From contig NZ_LLXX01000119.1 in assembly GCF_001440405.1 (NCBI RefSeq), positions 158,692 through 222,691 of the forward strand: a DNA stretch of 64,000 nucleotides, in the 5' to 3' direction. The notes below the pieces were generated by a model, which saw only the letters and a list, made by a program, of their open reading frames with translations, searched no databases and was not told where the DNA came from. Every line of letters begins with the position of its first letter. The first letter of the stretch is position 1. A program made the position numbers and the translations under genes. Positions 35,753 to 44,462 of the stretch are shown piece by piece. The DNA is from Bradyrhizobium valentinum (lineage in GTDB: Bacteria; Pseudomonadota; Alphaproteobacteria; Rhizobiales; Xanthobacteraceae).

Positions 35753-37113
35753 AGCGCAGTCCCGGCCCGGCGCATATTGGCAATCGCCTGCTCCTGCGCG
35801 GCGTTCATCGCCGCCGGCGCGGCGAGTTGCCCGGTCGCCACCTGTTCGAACGCCTTGTTGAGGACATCGCCGACGATCGGGAATTCCTTCACGGTGCGAT
35901 AGGCCATGTAGTTCTCGCCCTTGGCCGGCAGCCCCAGCACTTCGAGATAGAGCGCGCCGAGGTCCTGGCCATTCACCGTGTTGAGCTTGCGATATTCCTC
36001 GCTCTCGATAACGGATTTGCGGCAGACCGAGGAATGGCCGTGCTCCTTGACCAGCCGCATCGAGATTTCCGGGCTGAGCGCCCATTTGATAAACTCCCAC
36101 GCCGCCTTCTTGTTCTTGGCGTTCTTGGGAATGCCGAGCCCCTGGCTGTTGGCGGCCGGGAAATCACGCACCGGGCCGGCTGGCATCCGCACGACGCGCG
36201 AGGTGTTTTTCACCTTGCTATCGCCGGACATCAGGATCGGCGTGATCCACGCGCTGGAATGGATGAAGATGTTGGAGCGGCCGGTCAGCAGCGCCTGGCG
36301 CGCCTGATCCTCGGTATAGGTCACCACGCCCTTCGGCGCGTAATTCTTCAACAGGTTCGCGTAGAATTCGATCGCCTGGATCGCTTCCGGCGAATTCAGC
36401 GCCGGCATGATGTCGGTGGGCGGATTGCGGAAGATGTTGCCGCCAAAACCCTGGATGTAAGGCGGCAGGCACCAGTGATGGAGCTGGAAGCTCACGATGC
36501 CGGTGACGTTCTCGACGCCGTTGATCTCGGCGCAGACCTGTTGCAGTTCGGCAAAAGTCTTCGGAATCTTGAGGCCTTTTTTCTCCATCAGATCCATGCG
36601 GGACAGGCCCATCACCATGGCGCCGCCTTCCCATGAATAGCCGTAGGTGGCGCCCTTGGCGTCGCGGTAAGGCACTTGCGCGCCTTCGACGAAATCCTTC
36701 GGATTCCATTGCGCCGGCGTCAGGCTGGGATCGCCGGTGAATTCATCGAGGTTGGCGAGCAGTCCGGCCGCGACCCAGCGCGCGGCGAGAATGAAGGTGA
36801 CGTTGACGAAGTCGAAGGCCGAGCCGCCCGACGACAGTTCGAGATTGGCCTGCTGGTTGTAGACCGGAAACGCCGAGAGCTGCAGATCGACCTTCATGCC
36901 GGTCTGCGCCTCGAACTCCGGAATGTAGTTCTGCAGCAGGGTGAAGAAGCGGTGCTGGAAGGACGCGCCGCGCAACGTGACGCCGGCAAAGGGTTTGGTC
37001 TGTGCGATGACCGGCATCGGGAAGGCCGCCGCGCCGAGCGTGGCGGCGCCTGCCTGAAGCAGCTTCCGGCGGCTGACGGCTGCAGATTTATCGCTCGAAT
37101 TCTTCTTGATCAT
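35749..37113 (-). CDS. ABC sugar transporter substrate-binding protein
   Basis: A 454-residue family 1 solute receptor. The N-terminus has a twin-arginine signal (SRRKLLQAGAATLG) with cleavage near VIAQT. The mature protein begins KPFAGVTLRGASFQHRFFTLLQNYIPEFEAQTG and contains the usual FDFVNVTFILAARW and FIKWALSPE segments. First gene of the operon receptor-MalF-MalG-AroE-like; no ATP-binding gene is adjacent. The divergent GntR gene starts about 150 bp upstream. Confidence 0.94.
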   Translation of the reverse strand: MIKKNSSDKSAAVSRRKLLQAGAATLGAAAFPMPVIAQTKPFAGVTLRGASFQHRFFTLLQNYIPEFEAQTGMKVDLQLSAFPVYNQQANLELSSGGSAFDFVNVTFILAARWVAAGLLANLDEFTGDPSLTPAQWNPKDFVEGAQVPYRDAKGATYGYSWEGGAMVMGLSRMDLMEKKGLKIPKTFAELQQVCAEINGVENVTGIVSFQLHHWCLPPYIQGFGGNIFRNPPTDIMPALNSPEAIQAIEFYANLLKNYAPKGVVTYTEDQARQALLTGRSNIFIHSSAWITPILMSGDSKVKNTSRVVRMPAGPVRDFPAANSQGLGIPKNAKNKKAAWEFIKWALSPEISMRLVKEHGHSSVCRKSVIESEEYRKLNTVNGQDLGALYLEVLGLPAKGENYMAYRTVKEFPIVGDVLNKAFEQVATGQLAAPAAMNAAQEQAIANMRRAGTAL

Positions 37114-37199
37114 GGCGCCCTCCCTGACGAGCTTTTCGACAATATGACCGACATAAAATAGACTGTCAAAAGGAGGCTTCTCTCAGATCGGCTATTTTT

Positions 37200-37215
37200 A
37201 TGGTACCAATTGACA
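37200..37215. promoter_or_regulatory. Putative GntR operator overlapping a -35-like box
   Basis: ATGGTACCAAT (37200-37210) contains the perfect palindrome TGGTACCA and half-sites of the GGT/ACC type used by FadR-subfamily regulators. A -35-like TTGACA follows at 37210-37215. It lies between the divergent binding-protein gene and the GntR gene. The 11-mer TACCAATTGAC (37204-37214) reappears at 56007-56017 in the other GntR-controlled region of this window. Confidence 0.55.
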
Positions 37216-37266
37216 TCGCATCGCAATAAAGCAGACAATATTATTTCAAGGCTTGAGGGTCGCGAT

Positions 37267-38025
37267 TTGCCCAGGGACGTCGAACTCCGCCAACCCAACA
37301 CCCACGTTGCGCGCGAAATCGCAAAACTCATCGTCTCCGGCGTATGGCACGAAGGTCGGACGCTGCCGCGGGAGATCGAACTGGCCTCGCAATTTGGAGT
37401 CAGCCGCACCTCGATCCGGGAATCGCTGTCCGTCCTCAAGGCGAAAGGCCTGATCGCGGCGCGGCAGAAGGCCGGCACGCATGTGCGCGAGCGGATCAAC
37501 TGGAACATGCTGGATGCTGAGCTTCTGGAGTGGACATGGGCGGAACGTCCCACGGAAGAGTTCGCCCGGCAGCTCACGCAGGTGCGGCGCATCGTCGAGC
37601 CGGAGGCCTGCGCGATCTGCGCCGAGCGCGGCTCCGATGCCGACCTCGCCCGCATCGAACGGGCCTATCGCGAGATGGACGCCGCCGGCATGGACAGCCG
37701 CGCTTATTCCGAGCCTGATCTGCGCTTCCACCGCGGCATCCTGACGGCGACCGGCAATGATTTTCTGGTCGCCTTCGGCGCCACCGTCGAAGCGGCGCTG
37801 CGGATGTCGTTCGATCTCTCGACGCTGAACCCGGGTGCGCCGCGCAAGAGCCTGCCCTATCACCGTGCCATCCTCGACGAGATCTGGGCGCGCAATCCCG
37901 ATGGCGCGCGGCGCGCGATGCATCGCCTGATGGACCTGACCGAGCGCAATATCACCTCGGCGCTGTCACGCCGGCATGGCGAAGCGATGGCGGCAGCGGA
38001 TGCCAGCCGTGAGCACGACGCGTAA
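37267..38025 (+). CDS. GntR-family (FadR subfamily) regulator
   Basis: About 252 residues. N-terminal winged helix: HVAREIAKLIVSGVWHEGRTLPREIELASQFGVSRTSIRESLSVLKAKGLI; C-terminal FCD domain with RRIVEPEACAICAER, FHRGILTATGN and YHRAILDEIWARNPDGA (metal-ligand type Asp/His residues). The frame is open from a TTG at 37210, but that TTG overlaps a TTGACA -35-like box; the TTG at 37267 follows GAGGG with 7-bp spacing and gives a normal family N-terminus. It probably represses the divergent sugar transport operon, released by the imported ligand. Confidence 0.9.
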   Translation: MPRDVELRQPNTHVAREIAKLIVSGVWHEGRTLPREIELASQFGVSRTSIRESLSVLKAKGLIAARQKAGTHVRERINWNMLDAELLEWTWAERPTEEFARQLTQVRRIVEPEACAICAERGSDADLARIERAYREMDAAGMDSRAYSEPDLRFHRGILTATGNDFLVAFGATVEAALRMSFDLSTLNPGAPRKSLPYHRAILDEIWARNPDGARRAMHRLMDLTERNITSALSRRHGEAMAAADASREHDA

Positions 38026-38105
38026 CGGGACGGCCCTAAACGCTTGCTTTCCCTTGATGTTGTGCGTTTCATTCCGGTCAAGCGTCCACGACCGGGGAAA
38101 CACCC

Positions 38106-39179
38106 ATGCCCGCAAGAATCATTGGAATGATCGGCACCCAGCAGGAAGGCGTCGCGGTTCATCTCATCAAGGGACAGATATCCCGTGAATGGGTGATCGA
38201 CTTCACCCGCCTGCACGAGCAGTGGAACTATGATTCTGTTCTCGTGGGATATTACGCGTCCGCCGCCGAAGGTTTTGCGATCGCGCTCTATGCCGCCAAC
38301 CATACCGAGCTGATCAAGTTCCTGATCGCGCACCGGCCGGGCTCGGTGGCGCCGGCGCTGGCGGCGCGGCAGGTCGCGACCTTCGACCAGCTCACGCAGG
38401 GGCGGATGTCGCTGCATATCATCGCCGGTACCAGCGACCAGGATCAGGCCAGCGAAGGCGATTTCCTGCCCAAGAATGACCGCTATCGCCGCGCCGGCGA
38501 ATATCTGGAGGTGATGCGGAAGCTCTGGACCAGCGACAGCCCGATCGATCACAGGGGCGAGTTCTACCGGGTTGAGGGTGGTTTCTCCGACATCAAGCCG
38601 TATCAGCAGCCTTACCCCTCCCTCTTCTTCGGCGGCTCATCCGAGGGTGCGCTGGAGATGGGCGCGAAGCATTGCGACGTGTTTGCGATCTTCGGCGAGC
38701 CGCTCAAGGAGACACGGGAGCGGGTCCAGGATTTCCGCCGGCGCGCGGCGGCCTTCGGGCGCAATATCGGCTTCAACATGTCGCTGCGGCCTATCATGGC
38801 GGACAGCGAAGGCGCGGCATGGGACAAAGCGAACGCCCTGCTGGCGGATGTCGAGCGCAAGACCGGCGCCGCGCCGCAGCCGACCAACCATTCCGCCGAA
38901 CGGCTGCTCGGATACGCCGCACGCGGCGACGTTCACGACGAGCGGCTGTGGATGGGCATCGCGCGCGCCACCGGCGCACCCGGCAATACGTCATGCCTGG
39001 TCGGAACGCCCGAGCAGATCGCGGCGGCGGTGCTGGAATATTACCGGCTCGGCATTCATTCCTTCCTGCTGCGCGGTTTCGAAAATCCGCATGACACCAT
39101 GGCGATCGGCCGCGACTTGATTCCGCTCATCAAGCAAGGCGCGCTTGCGATCGACCGGCAGGCCGAAGCGGCCGAATAG
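38106..39179 (+). CDS. LLM-class flavin-dependent monooxygenase (SsuD-like)
   Basis: A 357-residue F420/FMN TIM-barrel enzyme. It resembles alkanesulfonate monooxygenase in WNYDSVLVGYYASAAEG, HRPGSVAPALAARQVATFDQLTQGRMSLHIIAGTSDQDQASEGD, RAGEYLEVMRKLWTSDSPIDHRGEFY and PSLFFGGSSEGALEMG. FMNH2 must come from a separate reductase, which is not adjacent. Co-directional with an MDR-type oxidoreductase 71 bp downstream. Desulfonation or oxidation of an organosulfur or related compound is a family-based guess. Confidence 0.88.
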   Translation: MPARIIGMIGTQQEGVAVHLIKGQISREWVIDFTRLHEQWNYDSVLVGYYASAAEGFAIALYAANHTELIKFLIAHRPGSVAPALAARQVATFDQLTQGRMSLHIIAGTSDQDQASEGDFLPKNDRYRRAGEYLEVMRKLWTSDSPIDHRGEFYRVEGGFSDIKPYQQPYPSLFFGGSSEGALEMGAKHCDVFAIFGEPLKETRERVQDFRRRAAAFGRNIGFNMSLRPIMADSEGAAWDKANALLADVERKTGAAPQPTNHSAERLLGYAARGDVHDERLWMGIARATGAPGNTSCLVGTPEQIAAAVLEYYRLGIHSFLLRGFENPHDTMAIGRDLIPLIKQGALAIDRQAEAAE

Positions 39180-39250
39180 AATTTGCAAGCACCTCAAGAC
39201 GCCGGCGCAAGCCTTTGGCGCAGGATGAGAAAACGCATGAGAGAATTTGC

Positions 39251-40228
39251 ATGAAGGCCGTTGTTGTCGACAACTACGATTCAATCGACGGCATCTCGAT
39301 CAAGGAGATCGAAACGCCCGGCATTTCCAAAGGCGACGTCCGCGTCAAGGTCGGCGCCGCGGCGGTCGGCTTCGTCGACGGATTGAAAGTGCAAGGGCTC
39401 TATCAGACCAAGGATCCCCTGCCGTTCGTGCCGGGAACGGAGTTTGCCGGCATCGTCGATGCCGTTGCCGACGACGTCACCGCGTTCAAGCCGGGTATTT
39501 CAGTGATTGGAATGGCCCGTTCCGGCGCGCTGGCCGAATATATCTCGGTGCCATCTGCGGCACTCAAGCACCTGCCGCCGCAGGTTCCCTTCGAGGCCGG
39601 CGCATCGTTTCAGGCCAACTATCTCACCGGGCTTTACGCACTCGATGCCCGCGCCTCACTTCAGGCCGGCGAAATATTGCTGGTGCTGGGCGCGGCAGGC
39701 GGCGTCGGTATCGCCGCCATTCAGATCGGCAAGCTGATGGGCGCGCGGGTGATCGCCGCAGCATCGACGGCAGAAAAGCGCGACTTCGCGGTGCGGTTCG
39801 GCGCCGATCAGACCATCGACTACACCAAGGCGGACTGGCGGGACACGCTTAGGGAATTGACTGGCGGGCATGGGCCGGACGTGATCTTCGATCCTGTCGG
39901 CGGCGACGTCGCCCTGCAGGCGTTTCGCTCGATCGCATGGCGCGGGCGGCACCTCGTGGTCGGATTCGCCTCGGGCACTATTCCAGCGCTTGCGTTCAAC
40001 CTGCCGCTGCTCAAGGGCGGCGCACTGCTCGGCGTCGATCTCGCCCAGATCCAGAAGCGCGAGCCGGAAACCCACGCCCGCCTGATCGCGCAATTGTTCG
40101 ATTGGCTCGCATCAGGCAAATTGCGGCCGGTGGTCGGCAAGATCGTGCCGTTCGAGAATTTCCGCGAGGCGTTCAAGACCATGCAGTCCAGGTCGGCGCT
40201 CGGCAAGATGATCGTTAAATTCAATTGA
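39251..40228 (+). CDS. NADPH:quinone oxidoreductase-like protein (medium-chain dehydrogenase family)
   Basis: A 325-residue zinc-free MDR protein. It opens MKAVVVDNYDSIDGISIKEIETP, with the GroES-like domain including LPFVPGTEFAGIVDAV, and the Rossmann domain LLVLGAAGGVGIAAIQIGKLMGARVIAAAST. The start at 39251 is preferred over a 12-residue longer frame. No Cys/His zinc ligands are in place, which separates it from alcohol dehydrogenases. It follows the LLM monooxygenase and may be part of the same unit. Confidence 0.9.
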   Translation: MKAVVVDNYDSIDGISIKEIETPGISKGDVRVKVGAAAVGFVDGLKVQGLYQTKDPLPFVPGTEFAGIVDAVADDVTAFKPGISVIGMARSGALAEYISVPSAALKHLPPQVPFEAGASFQANYLTGLYALDARASLQAGEILLVLGAAGGVGIAAIQIGKLMGARVIAAASTAEKRDFAVRFGADQTIDYTKADWRDTLRELTGGHGPDVIFDPVGGDVALQAFRSIAWRGRHLVVGFASGTIPALAFNLPLLKGGALLGVDLAQIQKREPETHARLIAQLFDWLASGKLRPVVGKIVPFENFREAFKTMQSRSALGKMIVKFN

Positions 40229-40273
40229 ACTCAGGCGGTGTTGGCAGCCTCGGCGTCGAAACAGGACAAACTG

Positions 40274-40861
40274 ATGCCTTCAGCAAATGACGGTAACGCG
40301 ACACGCCGCCGCCTGATGCATACGCGGTCGGTTACATGCGAAGGCTTTCTACGCGACGACGGGCTCTGGGAAGTCGAGGCCTGGCTGCGCGACACAAAGC
40401 CCTTCGTCCAGCGCGCCGATCGTTTCCGCGGCGAACTGAAGCCGGGCGATCCCGTGCACGATATCGGCCTGCGGCTCGCGATCGACGAGGACATGACCAT
40501 CCGTGAGGCGGAAGCGATGATGCGCGCCACGCCCTATCCGACCTGTGTCGAGGTGGAGCCGATCTTGCAGCGCCTGATCGGCGAGCGCATCGGCCCCGGC
40601 TGGCGCGAAACGGTGCGGCGCAAGATCAGCCGGCTGGAAACCTGCACGCATCTGGCGGAACTGCTCGGCCCCGCCGTGACCACGCTGTATCAGACTATGT
40701 CCTATGGCAAGAATCCGGAAGGCCGCGACACGCTGGAGAACCAGCAGAACTCCGGCAAGCGCCCGTTCTTCATCGGCGGCTGCCATTCCTGGCGCACCGA
40801 CGGGCCTGTCGTGGCTGCGATGTTTCCGCAGTTCGCGACCAAGCCGGTCGCAAAGGATTAG
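40274..40861 (+). CDS. DUF2889 family protein
   Basis: A 195-residue protein of unknown function. Its DUF2889 pattern is MHTRSVTCEGFLRDDGLWEVEAWLRDTKPF, VHDIGLRLAIDEDMTIREAEAMM, KISRLETCTHLAELLGPAVTTLYQTM, and two cysteines (CTHL, GGCHSW). The start is at 40274 (MPSANDGN) behind AGGACA, or possibly 40238. Its stop codon overlaps that of the convergent SulP gene (TTAG at 40858-40861). Family members are often beside acyl-CoA or MDR-type enzymes, as here; no reaction is known. Confidence 0.82.
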   Translation: MPSANDGNATRRRLMHTRSVTCEGFLRDDGLWEVEAWLRDTKPFVQRADRFRGELKPGDPVHDIGLRLAIDEDMTIREAEAMMRATPYPTCVEVEPILQRLIGERIGPGWRETVRRKISRLETCTHLAELLGPAVTTLYQTMSYGKNPEGRDTLENQQNSGKRPFFIGGCHSWRTDGPVVAAMFPQFATKPVAKD

Positions 40862-42132
40862 GTGCGAGAGCGAACGCGATCGTAGATCGCAAACGCCGCC
40901 GCGAGCGCGCATCCGGCGATGATACCGACTGTCAGGTCTTCGATCAGCGTCAGGCCGAAGGTCGCGATCAGCACGCAAGCCGGGCGCCAGTCATGAAGCA
41001 GGCGAGAAAATTCTTCCTTCTCGGCCATGTTCCAGCACACCACAACGAGCACGCCGGCCAGCGCCGGCAGCGGAACAAAGCTTGCCAGCGGGGCGGCGAC
41101 CACCATGAACACCAGCACGAACAACGCGTGCGCCATGCCGGAGACCGGGCTGCATGCGCCCGCGCGAATATTGGTTGCCGTACGCGCGATCGTACCGGTT
41201 ATGCTGATGCCGCCGAAGATGGCAGACGCGACGTTGGCAATGCCTTGCGCCACCACCTCCATATTGTAGCGATGCTTGCGCCCGGTCATACCGTCGGCGA
41301 CCTTGGCGGACAGCAGGCTTTCGACCGCACCGAGGAGCGTAAAAGAAAGCGCCGCCGGCAACACTTCGAGAATGGTTGCGTAAGAGATATCAGGCAGACG
41401 CGGCCCCGGCAGGCCGTCCGGAAGTTGGCCAAAACGGCTACCGATCGTCTCCACCGGCAGATGGAACAGCCACGCGGCGACCGAGGCCAGGATGACCGCG
41501 ATCAGCATTCCCGGCCAGTTCGGCGCCAGACGTCGCAGCAGAAAGATCAAGGCGGCCGAGCCGACGCCAACGCCGAGCGCATCAGGATTGAGCGTCGGCA
41601 ATGCATGGCCGAGTGCGGCGAGCTTTGGCAGCAACCGTCCCGGTTCGGCAGCGGCGAGCTTCAGGCCGCCGAGATCCCTGAGCTGGCTGGCAAAGATCGT
41701 GACCGCGATGCCGCAAGTGAAGCCTATGGTCACCGCATGGGGAATGTAACGGATCAACGTGCCGAGCCTCAAAAGGCCGATCAGCGTCAGCATGAAGCCG
41801 GAGATGAAAACCGTCAGCAACAGCCCTTCGAGGCCAAACCTCGCCACCGTCGCCGATACGAGAACGATGAACGCGCCGGCGGGACCGCCGATCTGATAGC
41901 GGCTGCCGCCGAGCGCCGACACTAAAAAGCCGCCGATGACGGCGGCGTATAATCCCCGCTCGGGCGATACGCCCGAGGCGACGGCGATCGCCATCGAGAG
42001 CGGGAGAGCGACAATCGCAACCGTCAGGGCCGCCAGCATATCCTTTCGAAAGCTGGCGAGGCCGTAGCCCTCGGTCAGGACGGTAACGAGCTTTGGGCGG
42101 TAATGATGAGCGGTGGCGGAGCCGTCAGGCAT
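40858..42132 (-). CDS. SulP-family anion transporter lacking a STAS domain
   Basis: A 424-residue membrane protein with about 12-14 spans and the SulP signature MAIAVASGVSPERGLYAAVIGGFLVSALGGSRYQIGGPAGAFIV near residues 47-90. It ends at IYDRVRSRT, directly after the last span, whereas most SulP proteins have a ~100-residue C-terminal STAS domain. No separate STAS gene lies downstream because the next gene is convergent and overlaps by 4 bp. Sulfate, bicarbonate or dicarboxylate transport is possible. Confidence 0.92.
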   Translation of the reverse strand: MPDGSATAHHYRPKLVTVLTEGYGLASFRKDMLAALTVAIVALPLSMAIAVASGVSPERGLYAAVIGGFLVSALGGSRYQIGGPAGAFIVLVSATVARFGLEGLLLTVFISGFMLTLIGLLRLGTLIRYIPHAVTIGFTCGIAVTIFASQLRDLGGLKLAAAEPGRLLPKLAALGHALPTLNPDALGVGVGSAALIFLLRRLAPNWPGMLIAVILASVAAWLFHLPVETIGSRFGQLPDGLPGPRLPDISYATILEVLPAALSFTLLGAVESLLSAKVADGMTGRKHRYNMEVVAQGIANVASAIFGGISITGTIARTATNIRAGACSPVSGMAHALFVLVFMVVAAPLASFVPLPALAGVLVVVCWNMAEKEEFSRLLHDWRPACVLIATFGLTLIEDLTVGIIAGCALAAAFAIYDRVRSRT

Positions 42133-42639
42133 TGCGGGTTAACCAATCAAGGATTCGCAGATTATAGCCAAGGGCCAAACGCGGGACCAGAAAAACCCTC
42201 CATAGGCCGCGATGGCGCGGAAGCGTGCACCCCGTAAAATAGCGGGGCATCGGCAGGCTCAAGCGTACCTGAGGTTGTGATGAATCTCTATCGCGTCATC
42301 CAGCAACGCGCCCGACGGCGATAGGCCGACAGCGGCTTGTTGCGTTGGCGGTGATCTGCAGCCAGCGATGATCGGCATCCTTCGCACGCGCCATCAGCGC
42401 AAAGCCACGAGCGCTTGTTTTCGTGAGACGAAATTCTCGCATTGCGAAATGTCATCGCGCAAAGGGACGCAGTCGAAGCGAACTGGCAGATTGGACGTGA
42501 CGCCGCCTCTCGCAGGTGTCAGTATCCAAGCATAGTCAAAAGCCGCGCACGTCGGACGAAGCGCGGCTGCCGAGGGGGAAATAAAAGCGTCAACATCGGC
42601 GCGTGAGTTCCTTTTGGCCAACCCGTCCGTTGGCGTCGC
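42133..42639. other. Gene-poor region upstream of the second peptide ABC operon
   Basis: 507 bp with no convincing protein gene. It must contain the promoter for the operon starting at 42640. At 42280-42324 an ATG preceded by GAGG opens a 14-codon frame ending in Arg-Arg-Arg (MNLYRVIQQRARRR), a possible leader peptide. Around 42425-42450 is an AT-richer stretch GAAATTCTCGCATTGCGAAATG with partial inverted symmetry (GAAATTC/GCGAAATG) that could be a regulator site. The rest appears non-coding. Confidence 0.4.
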
Positions 42640-43578
42640 ATGGGACAACAGATCGTCCATCGTCTGCTGATTTCGTTCCCCGCCTTGCTCGGGGTTCTCT
42701 TCCTCTGCTTTTGTCTGTTGCAGGTCGTGCCCGCTGATCCGGCGATGATCATCGCGGGACCTGATGCCAAGGCCGAGACCATCGCCGCGATCCGCCAGGA
42801 ACTCGGCCTCGACAGATCCATTCCGATCCAGTTCTTCGAATACATCCTGCGCGTGCTGCGTGGTGATCTCGGCCGCTCCATCATTTCCAATCGGATGGTG
42901 AGCGAGGAACTGGCGATGACCATCGGGCCTACGATCGAGTTGATGCTGGGCGCGATGCTGATCGCAGTGCCGAGCGGGCTCGCGCTGGGCACGCTGGCGG
43001 CAGTCAATCGCGGTCGCCTCGCCGATCGCGTCATCATGGCCTGCTCGGTCGCGGGCGTATCAATGCCGGTGTTCTTCATCGGCCTGATCCTGATCCAGTA
43101 TGTCGGGTTCAAGTGGGCGCTGCTGCCGTTCACCGGCCGCACCGGCCCGGTATGGGACGGCGGATTACCAAGCCTGATCCTGCCGGCACTGACCTTGGGC
43201 GCAGTACTGATCGGCCCGATCGCGCGGTTGACGCGCACCGCCGTTCTTGAGGTGCTCGGCGCCGATTTCGTGCGCACGGCGCGCGCCAAGGGATTGCGTG
43301 AGTCGGTCGTGATCATCCACCACGCGCTGCGTAACGCCATGATCCCCGTCGTCACCCTGATCGGGCTGCAGGCGGCGTTCCTGCTTGGCGGCGCTGTGGT
43401 CACTGAAACCATGTTCTCGTGGCCCGGCGTCGGCCGGCTCGCGGTCGGCGCCATCGTCTCCAGCGATTTTCCGACCGCGCAGGGCGCCATCATGATCCTC
43501 GCCGTCGCCTTTCTGTCGATCAACCTGCTGGTCGATGTGCTCTACGTCTATCTCGATCCGAGGGTGCAGCGCAGATGA
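42640..43578 (+). CDS. ABC transporter permease, DppB type (second peptide operon)
   Basis: A 312-residue permease beginning MGQQIVHRLLISFPALLGVLFLCF. It carries VVPADPAMII in the first periplasmic loop, LDRSIPIQFFEYILRVLRGDLGRSI and the EAA loop FVRTARAKGLRESVVIIHHALRNAMIPVV. First gene of the operon permease-permease-receptor-receptor-ATPase-ATPase. The stop overlaps the next start (ATGA, 43575-43578). Confidence 0.95.
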   Translation: MGQQIVHRLLISFPALLGVLFLCFCLLQVVPADPAMIIAGPDAKAETIAAIRQELGLDRSIPIQFFEYILRVLRGDLGRSIISNRMVSEELAMTIGPTIELMLGAMLIAVPSGLALGTLAAVNRGRLADRVIMACSVAGVSMPVFFIGLILIQYVGFKWALLPFTGRTGPVWDGGLPSLILPALTLGAVLIGPIARLTRTAVLEVLGADFVRTARAKGLRESVVIIHHALRNAMIPVVTLIGLQAAFLLGGAVVTETMFSWPGVGRLAVGAIVSSDFPTAQGAIMILAVAFLSINLLVDVLYVYLDPRVQRR

Positions 43579-44462
43579 CCGTCGAGGCTCTCGAGCAAGG
43601 ATTTGCACAGGAGCGCGAAATCGCCGCGTTTGCCCGCGCCGGGGTGCTGCGCCGCCTGGCGCGCGACCGCGTGGCGGCCACGGCCGGGCTGGTGCTCACG
43701 GTGATCGTGTTCGCAGCGCTGTTTGCGCCGTGGATCACGCCGTACGATCCCTACTTCACCGACCTTACCAAGGTGATGCAGCCACCCGACGCCGAGCACT
43801 GGTTCGGCACCGACAACACAGGCCGCGACATCTTAACCCGCGTTATCTACGGCACGCGCAACACGCTCATGCTCGGGCTGGTCGGCGTGATCGTCGGCGG
43901 TTTCATCGGCGGCGTTCTCGGCATCCTCGCTGCCTACTACCGGCGGCTGGACGGCTGGATCATGCGGCTGGTCGACGTGATGCTCGCCTTTCCCGCGATC
44001 CTGATCGGGCTGGCGGTCGCTGCGATCTTCGGCGCCGGGCTGACGGCCGTGGTGATTGCGCTCGTCGTCGCCACCGTGCCCGACGTCGCGCGGGTCGCGC
44101 GGGGCGCAGCGATCGGCGTGATGGGCCAGGAGTTCATGGAGGCCGGCCGCGCTGTCGGCGTATCCGACGGCGAACTGATCTGGCGCTACCTGACGCTCAA
44201 CTGCATTTCGACGATCTTCGTGTTCCTGACGCTGCGCTTCGGCCAGATCATCCTGATCGGCGCCGCGCTCGGCTTCCTCGGCATGGGCGCGCAGCCGCCT
44301 ACTGCCGAGCTCGGCATGATGGCGGCACAGGGGCGCGACTTCCTGTTCATGGCGCCGCACATCGCGACGATCCCGAGCTGTGCCATCTTCGTAATCGTGC
44401 TGGCCGCCAACCTTCTGGGCGACGCATTCCGCGACGTCCTCGATCCGAGGTTACAGACATGA
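43575..44462 (+). CDS. ABC transporter permease, DppC type (second peptide operon)
   Basis: A 295-residue permease starting at 43575 within ATGA. An acidic, amphipathic N-terminal tail (TVEALEQGFAQEREIAAFARAG) precedes span 1. Then EHWFGTDNTGRDILTRVIYGTRNTLMLG (family signature) and an EAA loop in EFMEAGRAVGVSDGELIWRYLTLNCIST. Its stop overlaps the start of the first receptor gene (ATGA, 44459-44462), an unusual coupling of a permease with a receptor. Confidence 0.95.
   Translation: MTVEALEQGFAQEREIAAFARAGVLRRLARDRVAATAGLVLTVIVFAALFAPWITPYDPYFTDLTKVMQPPDAEHWFGTDNTGRDILTRVIYGTRNTLMLGLVGVIVGGFIGGVLGILAAYYRRLDGWIMRLVDVMLAFPAILIGLAVAAIFGAGLTAVVIALVVATVPDVARVARGAAIGVMGQEFMEAGRAVGVSDGELIWRYLTLNCISTIFVFLTLRFGQIILIGAALGFLGMGAQPPTAELGMMAAQGRDFLFMAPHIATIPSCAIFVIVLAANLLGDAFRDVLDPRLQT

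Noticed and set aside
42394-42660. An 88-codon minus-strand frame in the gap before the second peptide operon
   Set aside because: No recognisable domain, it overlaps the start of a well-supported permease gene, and has no ribosome-binding site of note.
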